A stretch of DNA of 64,000 nucleotides from Hyphomicrobiales bacterium (GCA_900473805.1 UCMS01000009.1:62001-126000), one strand, 5' to 3'; shown: positions 37,675 through 47,579, counted from the first letter of the stretch. The notes: generated by a model not told the origin, from the letters alone. Numbers and translations are program-made.

Positions 37675-38481
37675 TCAGCCAACCAGAAGCAGCGCCACAA
37701 GGCCGATCGCTCCGACCGCGATGCGCCAATACGCGAAGGGCGCGTAGCCCCGGCGCGAAACGAAGTCCAAGAGAGACCTGACAACGAAGATCGCCGAGAC
37801 GAAGGCGGCGATGAATCCGATGGCGATGATCGCGCCGTCGTTGAAGCTCAGCGCATCCCGGTTCTTGTAGAGGTCGAGCGCGAAGGCGCCGACCATCGTC
37901 GGCATGGCCAAGAAGAAGGAGAATTCGGCGGCAGACCGCTTGTCGGCACCGAGGAGCAGGGCACCGACGATCGTCGCGCCCGAGCGCGAGGTGCCCGGGA
38001 TCATCGCCAGGCACTGGAAGAACCCGATCTTCAGCGCCAGCGACAGCGGGTATTCGGTGACATCGTGATAGCGCGGGGTGAGCGGCTTGCGATCAATCCA
38101 CAGAAGGACGAAACCGCCGAGGATCAGCACGACGCAGATCAGCATCGGCGTTTCAAAGAGGACCGTCTTGATGAAATCATGGGCGATCGCGCCGATGACG
38201 GCGGCGGGCAGGAAGCCGACGAGCACGGCGCCGACGAAACGGCGACTGGCGGCACTGGTCGGCAAGGACAGGGCGATGTTCAAAAGCTTGGTGAAATAGA
38301 CGCTCAGGATCGCGAGAATCGCGCCCAGCTGGATCAGCACGGCGAAGGTGTTGCCCGGCGACTTGAAACCGAGGAAATGGCCGGCGAGCAGGACATGCGC
38401 CGTCGACGACACCGGGATGAACTCGGTCAGGCCCTCGATGAGGCCGAGCACGAGCGCGCTTACGATTGACTGATCTTCCAT
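37675..38481 (-). CDS. uppP: Undecaprenyl-diphosphatase UppP (BacA)
   Basis: Recycles undecaprenyl pyrophosphate to the monophosphate carrier used in peptidoglycan and polysaccharide synthesis; loss or gain alters bacitracin sensitivity. The 268-residue polytopic membrane protein has the E-rich [18 protein letters not shown] motif and the [19 protein letters not shown] motif that form the active site. The start is ATG 38481 ([12 protein letters not shown]), with GGAGA about 6 nt upstream; 47 in-frame upstream residues were discarded. It is divergent from the GST gene. Confidence 0.96.
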   Translation of the reverse strand: MEDQSIVSALVLGLIEGLTEFIPVSSTAHVLLAGHFLGFKSPGNTFAVLIQLGAILAILSVYFTKLLNIALSLPTSAASRRFVGAVLVGFLPAAVIGAIAHDFIKTVLFETPMLICVVLILGGFVLLWIDRKPLTPRYHDVTEYPLSLALKIGFFQCLAMIPGTSRSGATIVGALLLGADKRSAAEFSFFLAMPTMVGAFALDLYKNRDALSFNDGAIIAIGFIAAFVSAIFVVRSLLDFVSRRGYAPFAYWRIAVGAIGLVALLLVG

Positions 38482-38623
38482 AAGGTCTCCTTCAGGGGGA
38501 AGGCTGCGAGTGATATGCTTGTGTTGCGGGGACCAAGCACCTATAGCTTGGAAGCCGAGATCATGACCAGTCGCCTCAGATCGCGCGGTCCGGCGCCTGA
38601 AAAATCCGAGAATCCGAGTCACA

Positions 38624-39316
38624 ATGCCGACCCTGTATCATCATTCGATGTCCACCGCGTCTCGTTTCATCCGTCTGGTGCTGGCCGAATACGGCTTCCA
38701 GGTGGATCTGGTGGAAGAGCAGACCTGGGAAAAGCGCAAGGAATTCCTGGCGTTCAATCCGGCCGGTACCCTGCCCGTCTATGTCGACGACAATATGCGG
38801 GCGCTTTGTGGACCCATCGTGATCTCGGAATTCATCGACGAGACGCATGGCGTTTTGAAGCGCGATCGCCGCCTGTTTGCGGAAGACCCGTTCCAGCGCG
38901 CGGAGATCCGTCGACTGGTCGAGTGGTTCCTGCAGAAGATGGAGCAGGACGTGACAAAGCCGCTCGTGCGCGAGCGGGTGCACAAGCTGATCATCCCCAA
39001 CGGGCTTGGTGGCGGGGCGCCGGATTCGAAGGTGCTCCGCACGGCGCGCGGTAATATCCGCCATCACATGAAATACCTGACCTGGCTTTCCGGTTCGCGC
39101 CAGTGGGTGGCCGGTGACCGGTTGAGCTATGGCGACCTGTCGGCGGCGGCCGCCGTCTCGGTGCTCGATTATCTGGGCGAGATCGACTGGAACGAATTCG
39201 CCGTTGCCAAAGAATGGTATCAGCGGATCAAGTCGCGGCCGTCGTTCCGGCCGCTGCTCACCGAACGCGTTCGCGGCATCACGCCTGTGTCACACTACGC
39301 CGATCTCGACTTCTGA
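38624..39316 (+). CDS. Glutathione S-transferase family protein
   Basis: A 230-residue protein with a thioredoxin-fold N-terminal domain ([54 protein letters not shown]) and an all-alpha C-terminal domain ending in [24 protein letters not shown], the conserved N-capping-box region. The Ser-Met-Ser run near the N-terminus could supply the glutathione-activating residue, so a GST role is likely, but the electrophile is unknown. The queG gene follows 10 nt later on the same strand, and the epimerase gene after that, suggesting an operon. Confidence 0.9.
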   Translation: MPTLYHHSMSTASRFIRLVLAEYGFQVDLVEEQTWEKRKEFLAFNPAGTLPVYVDDNMRALCGPIVISEFIDETHGVLKRDRRLFAEDPFQRAEIRRLVEWFLQKMEQDVTKPLVRERVHKLIIPNGLGGGAPDSKVLRTARGNIRHHMKYLTWLSGSRQWVAGDRLSYGDLSAAAAVSVLDYLGEIDWNEFAVAKEWYQRIKSRPSFRPLLTERVRGITPVSHYADLDF

Positions 39317-39326
39317 CGGCCAAGCC

Positions 39327-40481
39327 ATGGACGAGCCGCAGAACGATCCGAAGATCAGGAAGCGGCGGGAAGACCTGACGCGCTTCCTGCGCGCGGAAGC
39401 GCTCGCCCAGGGCTTCGATGTCTGTCGCATCACCCTGCCCGACACGATCCCGGAAGCCCCTGCGCGGCTCAAGGCCTTTGTCGAGGCTGGACGGCACGGC
39501 ACCATGGCGTGGATGGAAGAGACGTTGGAGAGACGCGGCGACCCGCGCGTGCTGTGGTCAGACGTTCGCTCCATCGTGATGTTCGGGATGAATTATGGCC
39601 CGGATGAGGATCCTCGCCTGCTGCAAGGGCAGCCGGACAAGGCCGCCATCTCTGTCTATGCCCGCAACCGCGACTATCACGATGTGATCAAGGGGCGGCT
39701 GAAGGAAATCGCGACGCGCTTTGCGGCTAAAGCAGGTGCGGATGTGAAGGTCTTCGTCGACACGGCACCGGTGATGGAAAAACCGCTCGCGGCGGCGGCC
39801 GGGCTCGGCTGGCAGGGCAAACACACCAATCTCGTCAGCCGCGACTTCGGCTCCTGGCTGTTTCTCGGCAGCCTGTTCACCACCGCCGATCTGGAGATCG
39901 ACACGCCCGAGCGCGACCATTGCGGCTCCTGTCGTGCCTGCCTCGACGCCTGTCCGACGGAGGCATTCCCGGCACCCTATCAGATCGATGCGCGGCGCTG
40001 CATTTCCTATCTTACCATCGAGCACAAGGGACGGATCGACCCGGAGCTTCGCCCCGCCTTCGGCAACCGGATCTATGGCTGCGACGACTGTCTCGCCGCC
40101 TGTCCGTGGAACAAGTTTGCGGCGAGCGCCCGCGAAATGAAGCTTCAGGCGCGCGACGATCTGAAGGCACCCGAGATCGCCTTCTTCCTGACGCTGGACG
40201 ATGCCGCCTTCCGCACCTACTTTAGCGGCTCGCCGGTGAAGCGCATCGGACGCGACCGTTTTGTGCGCAACGTGCTGATTGCAGCGGGGAATTCCGGGTC
40301 TACCAATCTGGTGCCTGCCTGCGAAACGCTGCTTGGCGACACCTCTGCCGATGTGCGCGGCATGGCCGTGTGGGCGCTGTCGCGGCTGCTGCCGGGACAG
40401 GATTTCGCGCGCAAACGGGCTGCCCGTATGGGGCAAGAACCGGACGAGACAGTCCGGATGGAATGGATGATGGAGAGCTGA
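39327..40481 (+). CDS. queG: Epoxyqueuosine reductase QueG
   Basis: Cobalamin- and iron-sulfur-dependent enzyme that reduces epoxyqueuosine to queuosine in tRNA. The 384 residues contain [36 protein letters not shown], which includes the cobalamin region, and two [4Fe-4S] clusters: [16 protein letters not shown] and [14 protein letters not shown]. The C-terminal HEAT-like extension ([13 protein letters not shown]) is typical. It starts at ATG 39327, 10 nt after the GST gene; a longer frame inside GST was rejected. The next gene begins 3 nt after the stop. Confidence 0.96.
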   Translation: MDEPQNDPKIRKRREDLTRFLRAEALAQGFDVCRITLPDTIPEAPARLKAFVEAGRHGTMAWMEETLERRGDPRVLWSDVRSIVMFGMNYGPDEDPRLLQGQPDKAAISVYARNRDYHDVIKGRLKEIATRFAAKAGADVKVFVDTAPVMEKPLAAAAGLGWQGKHTNLVSRDFGSWLFLGSLFTTADLEIDTPERDHCGSCRACLDACPTEAFPAPYQIDARRCISYLTIEHKGRIDPELRPAFGNRIYGCDDCLAACPWNKFAASAREMKLQARDDLKAPEIAFFLTLDDAAFRTYFSGSPVKRIGRDRFVRNVLIAAGNSGSTNLVPACETLLGDTSADVRGMAVWALSRLLPGQDFARKRAARMGQEPDETVRMEWMMES

Positions 40482-40484
40482 CGC

Positions 40485-41366
40485 ATGCGTGTGATGATTT
40501 TCGGGGCGGGTTATTCGGGCAAGGCGATCGGGCGGCTGTTGAGCGGCCAGGGAGCCTCTGTCGCCGGCACCACGCGTAGCGCCGAAAAGGGAATGGCCCT
40601 GGAGGCTGCCGGCATCGAGCCTTTCGTGTTTGATGGCTCCCGTGTCACGCGCGAACTCGACGCAGCCCTGAAAGACGTCACGCATCTCGTCCAGTCGATC
40701 GCGCCGGGGGCGGAGGGCGATCCGCTTATCCGGCTGTTCGGCGCTCAAGGCCTGAAAGCCGCGATGCCGAAGCTGGAATGGGTCTGTTATCTCTCGACGG
40801 TCGGAGTTTATGGCGACCATCAGGGCGCCTGGGTCGACGAGACCTCCGAACTGAAACCTGTTTCCGTGCGCTCCGTCGAACGCGTCGAGGCCGAAGAGGC
40901 ATGGCAGTCGCTGGCGGATCGGGAGGCCATCCCGCTCGCCATCCTCCGGCTCTCCGGCATCTATGGGCCTGGCCGCAACACGTTCTTGAACCTCGCCAAC
41001 GGCACGGCTCGCCGGCTGGTGAAGAAGGACCAGGTGTTCAACCGCATCCGGGTCGAGGACATCGCTGCGGCAACCGCCTTCCTGGCCGGCCCCAAGACAG
41101 GGGGCGTGTTCAACGTCACCGACGACGAGCCTTCGCCGCCACAGGACGTGGTCACCGAGGCCGCCCGGCTGATGGGCTTGGAAGCCCCTCCCGAGCAACC
41201 GTTCGAGACCGCCGAACTCACCCCCATGGCACGCTCCTTCTATGGTGAGAACAAGCGTGTTTCCAACGCCAAGATCAAGGCTCTGGGATTCAACTTCAAG
41301 TTCCAGAACTACCATCTGTCGCTGGAGGAATTACTTGCCTCTGGCACATGGAACCAGAAGGCCTGA
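40485..41366 (+). CDS. NAD(P)-dependent epimerase/dehydratase-like protein (YeeZ-like)
   Basis: A 293-residue protein of the extended SDR/NAD-dependent epimerase family. The Rossmann motif is MIFGAGYSGKAIGRLL (4-19) with GxGxxG, and the segments CYLSTVGVYGDHQGAWVDE and LRLSGIYGPGRNTFLNLANGT match YeeZ-type proteins. The YxxxK pair is absent, so it may be a non-catalytic or atypical member. The start ATG 40485 is 3 nt past queG, with GGAGAG about 8 nt upstream. The substrate is unknown. The downstream 370 bp are non-coding. Confidence 0.87.
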   Translation: MRVMIFGAGYSGKAIGRLLSGQGASVAGTTRSAEKGMALEAAGIEPFVFDGSRVTRELDAALKDVTHLVQSIAPGAEGDPLIRLFGAQGLKAAMPKLEWVCYLSTVGVYGDHQGAWVDETSELKPVSVRSVERVEAEEAWQSLADREAIPLAILRLSGIYGPGRNTFLNLANGTARRLVKKDQVFNRIRVEDIAAATAFLAGPKTGGVFNVTDDEPSPPQDVVTEAARLMGLEAPPEQPFETAELTPMARSFYGENKRVSNAKIKALGFNFKFQNYHLSLEELLASGTWNQKA

Positions 41367-41735
41367 GACCCGTTTCCCAAAGTCGAACTTTGCGTGCTCA
41401 GCGGCAAAAATGGCCGAAAAACAGGGCCTCGGCCCCTTCCGCACCACAATTTGGGCAGCAAATGTGACGCTTGTGGAAAATTTTTCTTTGCGGATTCCGT
41501 GATCCCTTGAATTCGGAATCCGGCTGGATTTCCATTCCTTGAATCTGACTGGAATCAAACAATTTTTCTGCTTTGCTTACCATTTGTTAAGGTAAAGACA
41601 TCGCCCAAGTCGTTCACGAATGTTACATACTGAAATACTTCGTGATTATCGTTTGGCACTTTTTTGCCACTTTTGACCCTGCCTAGCCGTCAGCACGCAA
41701 AAAACTCCTCGTGTCAACGACTAGGGAAATCAAAC
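41367..41735. other. Non-coding region upstream of RlpA-like gene
   Basis: About 370 bp without a credible gene. It is AT-richer than its flanks and holds four GANTC sites (41494-41556) and an A/T-rich, likely promoter-bearing stretch at 41560-41680. A GGAATCC/GGATTTCC-like near-repeat lies at 41516-41531. The RlpA-like start lies at its end. Confidence 0.5.
41494..41556. promoter_or_regulatory. Cluster of four GANTC sites upstream of RlpA-like gene
   Basis: GANTC occurs at 41494-41498, 41517-41521, 41541-41545 and 41552-41556, four sites in 63 bp against an expected 0.25. They lie 180-242 bp upstream of the RlpA-like gene. Control by CcrM methylation, as for some cell-cycle genes, is inferred from density and location only. 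Confidence 0.45.
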
Positions 41736-42098
41736 TTGACGTTCAACCGACGCTCTATTTTCACCGTTGCAACTATTGCTGCACTCTGTGCTTTCGCGCC
41801 GCATAGTGCAGATGCCAAGTCCTCCTGCGGTGGTGCCTCCTGGTATGCCCTCCATTCGAAGACTGCTTCCGGTGAACGTATGAACCCGGCCAAGATGACG
41901 GCCGCCCACAAGAGTCTGCCGTTCGGAACCAAGGTCAAGGTCACCAATTCGCGAAGCGGCAAGAGCGTCGTGGTCCGCATCAACGATCGTGGTCCGTTTA
42001 TCCGCGGCCGCGTGCTCGACCTCTCGAAGGCTGCGGCCCAGAACATCGGCATGGTCCGTTCCGGTCACGCCAAAGTCTGTTACGAGATCATCGGCTGA
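41736..42098 (+). CDS. RlpA-like septal ring lytic-transglycosylase family protein
   Basis: A 120-residue secreted protein with a double-psi beta-barrel. The signal peptide ([19 protein letters not shown]) is followed by [41 protein letters not shown] and [28 protein letters not shown], the RlpA core with the catalytic Asp in INDRGPF. There is no SPOR domain and no lipobox, unlike the classical E. coli RlpA lipoprotein. The TTG start at 41736 (MTFNRRSIF) is chosen for the signal peptide, with AGGGAAA about 6 nt upstream; the longer reading frame has no signal peptide. The GANTC-rich region lies upstream. Confidence 0.85.
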   Translation: MTFNRRSIFTVATIAALCAFAPHSADAKSSCGGASWYALHSKTASGERMNPAKMTAAHKSLPFGTKVKVTNSRSGKSVVVRINDRGPFIRGRVLDLSKAAAQNIGMVRSGHAKVCYEIIG

Positions 42099-42201
42099 TC
42101 CCGACCTCAGCCCAGGCAGCGCCTTCGACAGATCACGCTAGGCGCTTGCTCTTGCCCCTGACAGCCGTTACCACGCTCTCTTCTTTCAAAGGAGAATGAC
42201 C

Positions 42202-43488
42202 ATGCGTCTGGGCGGCCGTCTTGCCGGTGCGATCGAAGTCTTGGATGATATCGAGACCCGTCGCCGTCCCGTTGCCGATGCCCTCAAGGATTGGGGGCTC
42301 GCCCACCGCTTTGCCGGATCTGGTGACCGCGCCGCGATCGGCAATATCGTCTACGATGCCCTGCGCATGAAACTGTCGCACGCCTGGCTGATGGACGACG
42401 ATAGCGCGCCGGCCTTGGGCTGGGCCGTTCTTCTGCGTCAATGGGGCATGCAGCTCGATGCCCTCACGGCGAGTCTGGAAGGCGACAACTTCGCCCCTGC
42501 CCCTCTCTCTTCCCAGCAGATCGCGGCCTTTTCCTCCCGCGACATCTCGACCGCGCCCTTGCATGTCCAGGGCGATATCCCCGACTGGGTGCAGCCCGCC
42601 TTCGAGCAGGCCTTCGGTGACGACTGGCTCGCCGAAGCCCAGGCGCTTGCCACGCGTCCGACACTTGACCTGCGCGTCAACACGCTGAAAGCCAACAGAG
42701 ACAAGGTGCTGAAGGCCATCGACCGCTCCGGTGCGCAAGCCTCGCCGATCGCCCGTTTCGGCATGCGCGTGCCCGCCGGCGAAGGCCCGTCGCGGCTGCC
42801 CAATGTGACGGCCGAATTGAGCTTCCAGAAAGGCTGGTTCGAAGTGCAGGACGAGGGATCGCAGATCGTTGCCGATCTCGTCGATCCGCGCGAAGGCCAG
42901 CAGGTGCTGGACTTCTGCGCCGGTGGCGGCGGCAAGACGCTCGCCATGGCAGCCGCCATGAACAACAAGGGCCAGGTGCATGCCTATGACGCCGACCGCA
43001 AGCGACTGGCGCCGATCATCGAACGGCTGAAGCGGGCGGGCACCCATAACGTCCAGGTGCATGACAGCGCCAAGGCGCTCGACGGGCTGAAGGACCGGTG
43101 CGATCACGTCCTGGTCGACGCCCCCTGCACCGGCACCGGCACCTGGCGCCGCCGCCCCGACACAAAATGGCGACTGACCGACCGCAATCTGCAGGAACGC
43201 GTGTCGCAGCAGGCCGAGGCACTGACGGAGGCTTCTGCCTTCGTCAAACCCGGCGGCTCGCTGGTTTATGTTACCTGTTCAGTGCTGCCGGACGAGAACG
43301 ACGGCCAAGTGCGCGCTTTCTGCGAAAAGAACCCGGCCTTCGAGATCGTGCCAGTCCTCGACGACTGGAAGCGGCTGTTCGGCGCATCCGCCCCCGCACC
43401 GCGTTCGGCAGACGGCAAGACGCTGACGCTCAGCCCTGCCAGCATGGATACGGATGGCTTCTTCTTCTGTCGCATGCGGCGCAAGTGA
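42202..43488 (+). CDS. RsmB/NOP-family RNA (cytosine-C5-)-methyltransferase
   Basis: A 428-residue m5C RNA methyltransferase. The SAM site is VLDFCAGGGGKTLAMAAAM, motif IV is VDAPCTGTGTWRRRPDTKW with one catalytic Cys and motif VI is VTCSVLPDEN with the second. The N-terminal NusB-like region is RLGGRLAGAIEVLDDI... with DRAAIGNIVYDALR. The target is most likely 16S rRNA (RsmB/F-type), but position is not predictable. ATG 42202 is selected because AAAGGAG is 8 nt upstream; ATG 42196 lies too close to that site. Confidence 0.9.
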   Translation: MRLGGRLAGAIEVLDDIETRRRPVADALKDWGLAHRFAGSGDRAAIGNIVYDALRMKLSHAWLMDDDSAPALGWAVLLRQWGMQLDALTASLEGDNFAPAPLSSQQIAAFSSRDISTAPLHVQGDIPDWVQPAFEQAFGDDWLAEAQALATRPTLDLRVNTLKANRDKVLKAIDRSGAQASPIARFGMRVPAGEGPSRLPNVTAELSFQKGWFEVQDEGSQIVADLVDPREGQQVLDFCAGGGGKTLAMAAAMNNKGQVHAYDADRKRLAPIIERLKRAGTHNVQVHDSAKALDGLKDRCDHVLVDAPCTGTGTWRRRPDTKWRLTDRNLQERVSQQAEALTEASAFVKPGGSLVYVTCSVLPDENDGQVRAFCEKNPAFEIVPVLDDWKRLFGASAPAPRSADGKTLTLSPASMDTDGFFFCRMRRK

Positions 43489-43613
43489 GACCCGAGACGG
43501 GCCGCAGAATGCGCTCTTTCTTATAGTCGACTGTTTGACACCAGTTTGATTTTCGGCCAAGACATGGCGTCCGTTCAAAGAGTGGCGCCGTGCCGGTGCC
43601 AAAGGGAGACACC

Positions 43614-44894
43614 ATGATCCGGAAATCCGTCCTCGGCGCGTCCTTCGCGCTGCTCGCCACATCCGCTGCGATCTTCGCCGGACCGGCCTTTGCCGCCCCC
43701 TCCGCCAAGGAGGTGCTGACGCATTACACCGACCTGGCAGAAGCGAAGTTCCAGGATGCGCTGACCACCGCCAAGGCGCTGGACGCGGCGATCGACGCGC
43801 TGATCGCCAAGCCGAGCGAGGAAACGCTGAAGGCCGCCCGCGCCGCCTGGATCGCGGCGCGCCCGTCCTACCAGCAGACGGAAGTCTACCGCTTCGGCAA
43901 CCCCATCGTCGATGAATGGGAAGGCAAGGTGAACGCCTGGCCGCTGGACGAGGGCCTGATCGACTATGTCGACGCTGCCTACGGCACCGAAAGCGACGGC
44001 AATTCTCTCTATGTCGCGAACGTCATCGCCAACCCGAAGATCAAGATCAACGGCGAAGAGGTCGACGCCTCCAAGATCACACCCGACTTCCTCGCCAACA
44101 CCCTGCATGAAGCCGGCGAAGTCGAGGCCAACGTGGCGACCGGCTATCACGCCATCGAATTCCTGCTCTGGGGCCAGGACCTGAACGGCACCGGCCCGGG
44201 TGCCGGCAACCGCCCCTACACGGACTACGACAAGGCCAATTGCACCAACGGCAATTGCGACCGTCGCGCCGACTATCTGAAGTCAGCCTCGACGCTCCTC
44301 GTCCAGGACCTGCAGGAAATGGTCGATGCCTGGGCCCCGGAAGGCGAGGCAACGAAGAACGTGCTTTCCGACGAGAAGAAGGGTCTGTCGATCATCCTGA
44401 CCGGCATGGGCTCTCTCTCCTATGGCGAACTGGCCGGCGAGCGCATGAAGCTCGGCGTGTTGCTGCATGACCCGGAAGAAGAGCATGACTGCTTCTCCGA
44501 CAACACCCACAATTCGCATCTGAACGACGCCATCGGCATCGCGTCCGCCTATCTCGGCGACTACACCCGCGTCGACGGCACCAAGCTCACCGGTCCCTCG
44601 CTCTCGGAACTGGTCGCGGCCAAGGATCCGGCACTCGATGCCGAGATGAAGGCGAAGCTTGCAAAGACCGTGGACGCCATGAACGCCATGGCCAAGCGCG
44701 CCGAAACCAAGGAAGCCTATGACCAGATGATCGGCGAAGGCAATGCCGAGGGCAATGCCACCGTGCAGGCCGCGATCGACGGGTTGATCGACCAGACCCA
44801 GACCATCCAGCGCGTCATTGCGTCGCTGGATCTCGGCACGATCGAGCTTGAAGGTTCCGACAGCCTTGATAATCCTGGCGCGGTTTTCCAGTAA
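43614..44894 (+). CDS. Imelysin-family periplasmic iron-related protein (IrpA-type)
   Basis: A 426-residue exported protein of the imelysin (peptidase M75) family, which in other bacteria is linked to iron uptake. The signal peptide is MIRKSVLGASFALLATSAAIFAGPAFAA. The family GxHxxE motif is intact in GYHAIEFLLWG (Gly180, His182, Glu185), and a DCFSDNTHNSHLNDA block is typical of IrpA. ATG 43614 follows AAAGGGAG. It is the first gene of a four-gene unit with a di-heme protein, a second imelysin and a DUF1513 protein. Iron control is inferred from gene content; I saw no clear RirA or Irr site. Confidence 0.88.
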   Translation: MIRKSVLGASFALLATSAAIFAGPAFAAPSAKEVLTHYTDLAEAKFQDALTTAKALDAAIDALIAKPSEETLKAARAAWIAARPSYQQTEVYRFGNPIVDEWEGKVNAWPLDEGLIDYVDAAYGTESDGNSLYVANVIANPKIKINGEEVDASKITPDFLANTLHEAGEVEANVATGYHAIEFLLWGQDLNGTGPGAGNRPYTDYDKANCTNGNCDRRADYLKSASTLLVQDLQEMVDAWAPEGEATKNVLSDEKKGLSIILTGMGSLSYGELAGERMKLGVLLHDPEEEHDCFSDNTHNSHLNDAIGIASAYLGDYTRVDGTKLTGPSLSELVAAKDPALDAEMKAKLAKTVDAMNAMAKRAETKEAYDQMIGEGNAEGNATVQAAIDGLIDQTQTIQRVIASLDLGTIELEGSDSLDNPGAVFQ

Positions 44895-44904
44895 GAAGCA
44901 AAGG

Positions 44905-44930
44905 CGGGCCGTTCGATCACGAACGGCCCG
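44905..44930 (+). repeat. Perfect 11-bp hairpin before the di-heme gene
   Basis: CGGGCCGTTCG and CGAACGGCCCG enclose ATCA, 11 nt past the first imelysin stop and 10 nt before the di-heme ATG, with no T-run. No Shine-Dalgarno sequence is visible before that ATG, so the stem probably lowers or modulates downstream translation. Confidence 0.8.
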
Positions 44931-44939
44931 ATCTCCCCG

Positions 44940-46457
44940 ATGAAAGCTCCGTTCGCTCTCGCTACCGGCCTTGCGCTGCTCGTATCGACAGCGATCCCGT
45001 CGAGCGCCGGGGACGGCGTTGTACGCGGCGACCTGTCACCCAAAGATCTTGCCCGGGTGCGGGCCGTGACCAAGCCGACCAGCGACTTTTCCAAAGCGGA
45101 GCCCTTCGAAATCAGGCAGGGCGGCGCCGGCACTTCGCAGCACGGAGCCAATCGTGATGCCTTCTCGCAGTTTGCCCCCAACATCACCTTTGCCGAAGAG
45201 CAGGACTTCAAGCTCGGCAATGCGCTGTTCACCAAGCTCTGGGTCTCCTCCCCCTCCTCCACGCAAGCCTCCGACGGATTGGGACCGCTGTTCAATGCGC
45301 GCTCCTGTCAGAGCTGCCATGTGAAGGATGGGCGCGGGCACCCGCCGGAAGGCGACCGCGACGCGACCTCGATGTTCCTGCGGCTCGCCCGCCCCCCCGT
45401 GACGCCCGAAGAGCGTAGCAAACTGGAGCGGTTGGACGTGATGAGCCTGCCTGACCCGGTTTATGGTGGGCAGTTGCAGGACCAGGCCGTGCCGGGGCTT
45501 TCCGCCGAAGGGCGGATGGTGATTACCTATGACGAACGGGCGGTAACGCTTGCAGGCGGCGAGACGATCATGCTGCGCAAACCGACCTATTCAGTCGCCG
45601 AACTCGCTTATGGCCCGCTCGATCCGACGACGACGCTCTCGCCCCGCATAGCCAATCCGATGATCGGGCTCGGTCTGATCGAGGCGATTGCCGCGGAGGA
45701 TATCCTGGCATTGGCCGATCCCAACGATCACGACGGCGACGGTGTTTCCGGCAAGGCGGCGCGTGCCCGCGATCACCGAACCGGCGAGATCAAGCTCGGC
45801 CGCTTCGGCTGGAAGGCGCAGAACGCGAGCGTCCGCGACCAGAGTGCAAACGCTTTTGCCGGCGATATCGGGATATCGACGCCGGATGATCCGCGCTCCT
45901 TCGGGGATTGCACCCCTCAGCAGACAGCCTGTCTTGCCGGTGCTACTGGCGTGCAGGCGCGGCTGGGTGATACGGAAGCGCCCGATCCGGTGCTCGACCT
46001 CGTCACCTTCTATGCCAAAAACCTCGCGCCGCCCGCTCGTCGTGATGTCGAAGACGCGGAGGTTTTGCGCGGCAAGCAGCTCTTCTACGAAAGCGGCTGC
46101 ACCGCCTGCCACACGCCGAAATTCGTCACCAGCCGCAAGGCCGACAACCAGGCGCAGGCCTTCCAGCTGATCTGGCCCTACTCCGATTTCCTGCTGCATG
46201 ACCTGGGCGAAGACCTGGCCGATGGGCAGGCCGTGGGCGATGCCACCGGAACCGAGTGGCGCACGCCGCCGCTCTGGGGTATCGGTCTCACAAAAACCGT
46301 CAACGGACACACCTTCTTCCTGCATGACGGGCGCGCCCGCTCTCTCACCGAAGCCATTCTCTGGCATGGCGGCGAAGCGCAAGCTGCCCGCGATGCCTTC
46401 GCCGCCGCCAACCCCGAGGACCGCAAGGCCCTGATCACGTTCCTGGAGTCTCTCTGA
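44940..46457 (+). CDS. Di-heme oxidoreductase (DUF1111 family), periplasmic
   Basis: A 505-residue exported c-type cytochrome. The signal peptide (APFALATGLALLVSTAIPSSA) precedes two heme-binding CxxCH motifs, CQSCH at 123-127 and CTACH at 387-391, with LGPLFNARSCQSCHVKDGRG and PPLWGIGLTKTVNGHTFFLHDGRARSLTEAI typical of the DUF1111 family. It is likely an electron-transfer partner for iron handling by the flanking imelysins. No ribosome binding site precedes its ATG, and a strong hairpin lies just upstream, so the start is not certain. It overlaps the next gene by one base (46457). Confidence 0.88.
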   Translation: MKAPFALATGLALLVSTAIPSSAGDGVVRGDLSPKDLARVRAVTKPTSDFSKAEPFEIRQGGAGTSQHGANRDAFSQFAPNITFAEEQDFKLGNALFTKLWVSSPSSTQASDGLGPLFNARSCQSCHVKDGRGHPPEGDRDATSMFLRLARPPVTPEERSKLERLDVMSLPDPVYGGQLQDQAVPGLSAEGRMVITYDERAVTLAGGETIMLRKPTYSVAELAYGPLDPTTTLSPRIANPMIGLGLIEAIAAEDILALADPNDHDGDGVSGKAARARDHRTGEIKLGRFGWKAQNASVRDQSANAFAGDIGISTPDDPRSFGDCTPQQTACLAGATGVQARLGDTEAPDPVLDLVTFYAKNLAPPARRDVEDAEVLRGKQLFYESGCTACHTPKFVTSRKADNQAQAFQLIWPYSDFLLHDLGEDLADGQAVGDATGTEWRTPPLWGIGLTKTVNGHTFFLHDGRARSLTEAILWHGGEAQAARDAFAAANPEDRKALITFLESL

Positions 46458-47578
46458 TGCGGACACGCTGCACCCGGCTCGCCCTCGCCACGCTTCTGTC
46501 TCTGCCGCTGCTCGGCCTTACCCCGGCGCTGGCGCAGGAAAGCCCAATCACTCCGGGCGTTCTCGACACGGCCAAGGTGCCCGGCGTCATGGCCAGGGCC
46601 GTCGACGGTTTCATCCGGCCCGGCTACCACCATTTCACCGAAGAGGCCGATACCATGGAGGAATCCATGGCCCTGCTCTGCCAAACGCCCTCCTCCGAGA
46701 CCCTGCTGAACGCTCAGTCGACATTCGGTGATCTGGTCGAGGCCTGGTCGCGGATCGAGATCGTGCGTGTCGGCCCTGTTCTCGACGGTAACCGCTTCGA
46801 GCGCATCCTGTTTTTCCCCGACCGCAAGGGCACCGGGCTGAAGCAGGTTCAGGCCGCCCTTGCCAAGCCCGACCCGAGCGTCACCTCCGTCGACACGCTG
46901 AAGGACAAGAGCGTCGCCATGCAGGGGCTCGGCGCGCTGGAATTCGTGCTGTTCGGCACGGGTTCCGAGACACTCGGCACGGCCGCGGGGAGCTATCGCT
47001 GCCAGTACGGCCACGCAATCGCCGCCAATCTGAAACGCCTCGGGGGCGAGTTGACAAAAGCCTGGGACGCACCCGACGGCGTCGCGGCGGCCTGGAAGAC
47101 GCCCGGGCCGAACAATCCCATCTACCGTGACGAGGCGGAGGCGGCCAAGGAACTGCTCGGCGTGCTCGTGCATGCGGCCGAGACGATCCGCGATCAGCGG
47201 ATCGAGCAATTCTACAAGGGCGATGCGGCGAAAGGCCTGCCCCGGCAGGCCATCTACTGGCGCTCCGGCAATACGTTCCGGTCGATCACGGCGAATATCG
47301 AGGGCATTCGCGACCTGATGGCCACGTCCGGCATGGTCGACCTGCTGGCTGAAGACAATCGCTCGGTCGCCAGTTCGGTCGACTTCGTTGCGCATTCGTT
47401 GTCGCGCGTGTCCGCCGATGTCGAACCCGACGTCGCCAAAGCCTTGGCAACCCCCGAGCAGGTCGCGAAACTCGACTTCCTGCTGCTCAACAGCCGCGAC
47501 CTGATCCTGCGACTCAACGACGATCTCGGCGGCGGGATCGGCCTTGCCGCCGGATTCTCGTTCTCGGACGGGGACTGA
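46457..47578 (+). CDS. Second imelysin-family protein, motif histidine missing
   Basis: A 373-residue exported protein, distantly related to the first imelysin. It has a signal peptide (LALATLLSLPLLGLTPALAQ). The core QGLGALEFVLFG aligns with the GxHxxE motif, but His is replaced by Gly159; Glu162 is kept. This suggests altered metal binding or a structural role. It starts at ATG 46457, the last base of the di-heme stop, and ends one base before the next ATG at 47580. Related operons often hold such an imelysin/di-heme/imelysin set. Confidence 0.82.
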   Translation: MRTRCTRLALATLLSLPLLGLTPALAQESPITPGVLDTAKVPGVMARAVDGFIRPGYHHFTEEADTMEESMALLCQTPSSETLLNAQSTFGDLVEAWSRIEIVRVGPVLDGNRFERILFFPDRKGTGLKQVQAALAKPDPSVTSVDTLKDKSVAMQGLGALEFVLFGTGSETLGTAAGSYRCQYGHAIAANLKRLGGELTKAWDAPDGVAAAWKTPGPNNPIYRDEAEAAKELLGVLVHAAETIRDQRIEQFYKGDAAKGLPRQAIYWRSGNTFRSITANIEGIRDLMATSGMVDLLAEDNRSVASSVDFVAHSLSRVSADVEPDVAKALATPEQVAKLDFLLLNSRDLILRLNDDLGGGIGLAAGFSFSDGD

Positions 47579-47579
47579 C

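Noticed and set aside
39558..41315. 585-residue open frame antisense to queG and the epimerase gene
   Set aside because: Low-complexity product rich in Arg, Gly and His without a domain; a GC-rich shadow of the real genes.
43489..43613. RirA or Irr operator before the imelysin operon
   Set aside because: I looked for TGA-N9-TCA and ICE-like palindromes and found none. Iron control therefore rests on gene content only.
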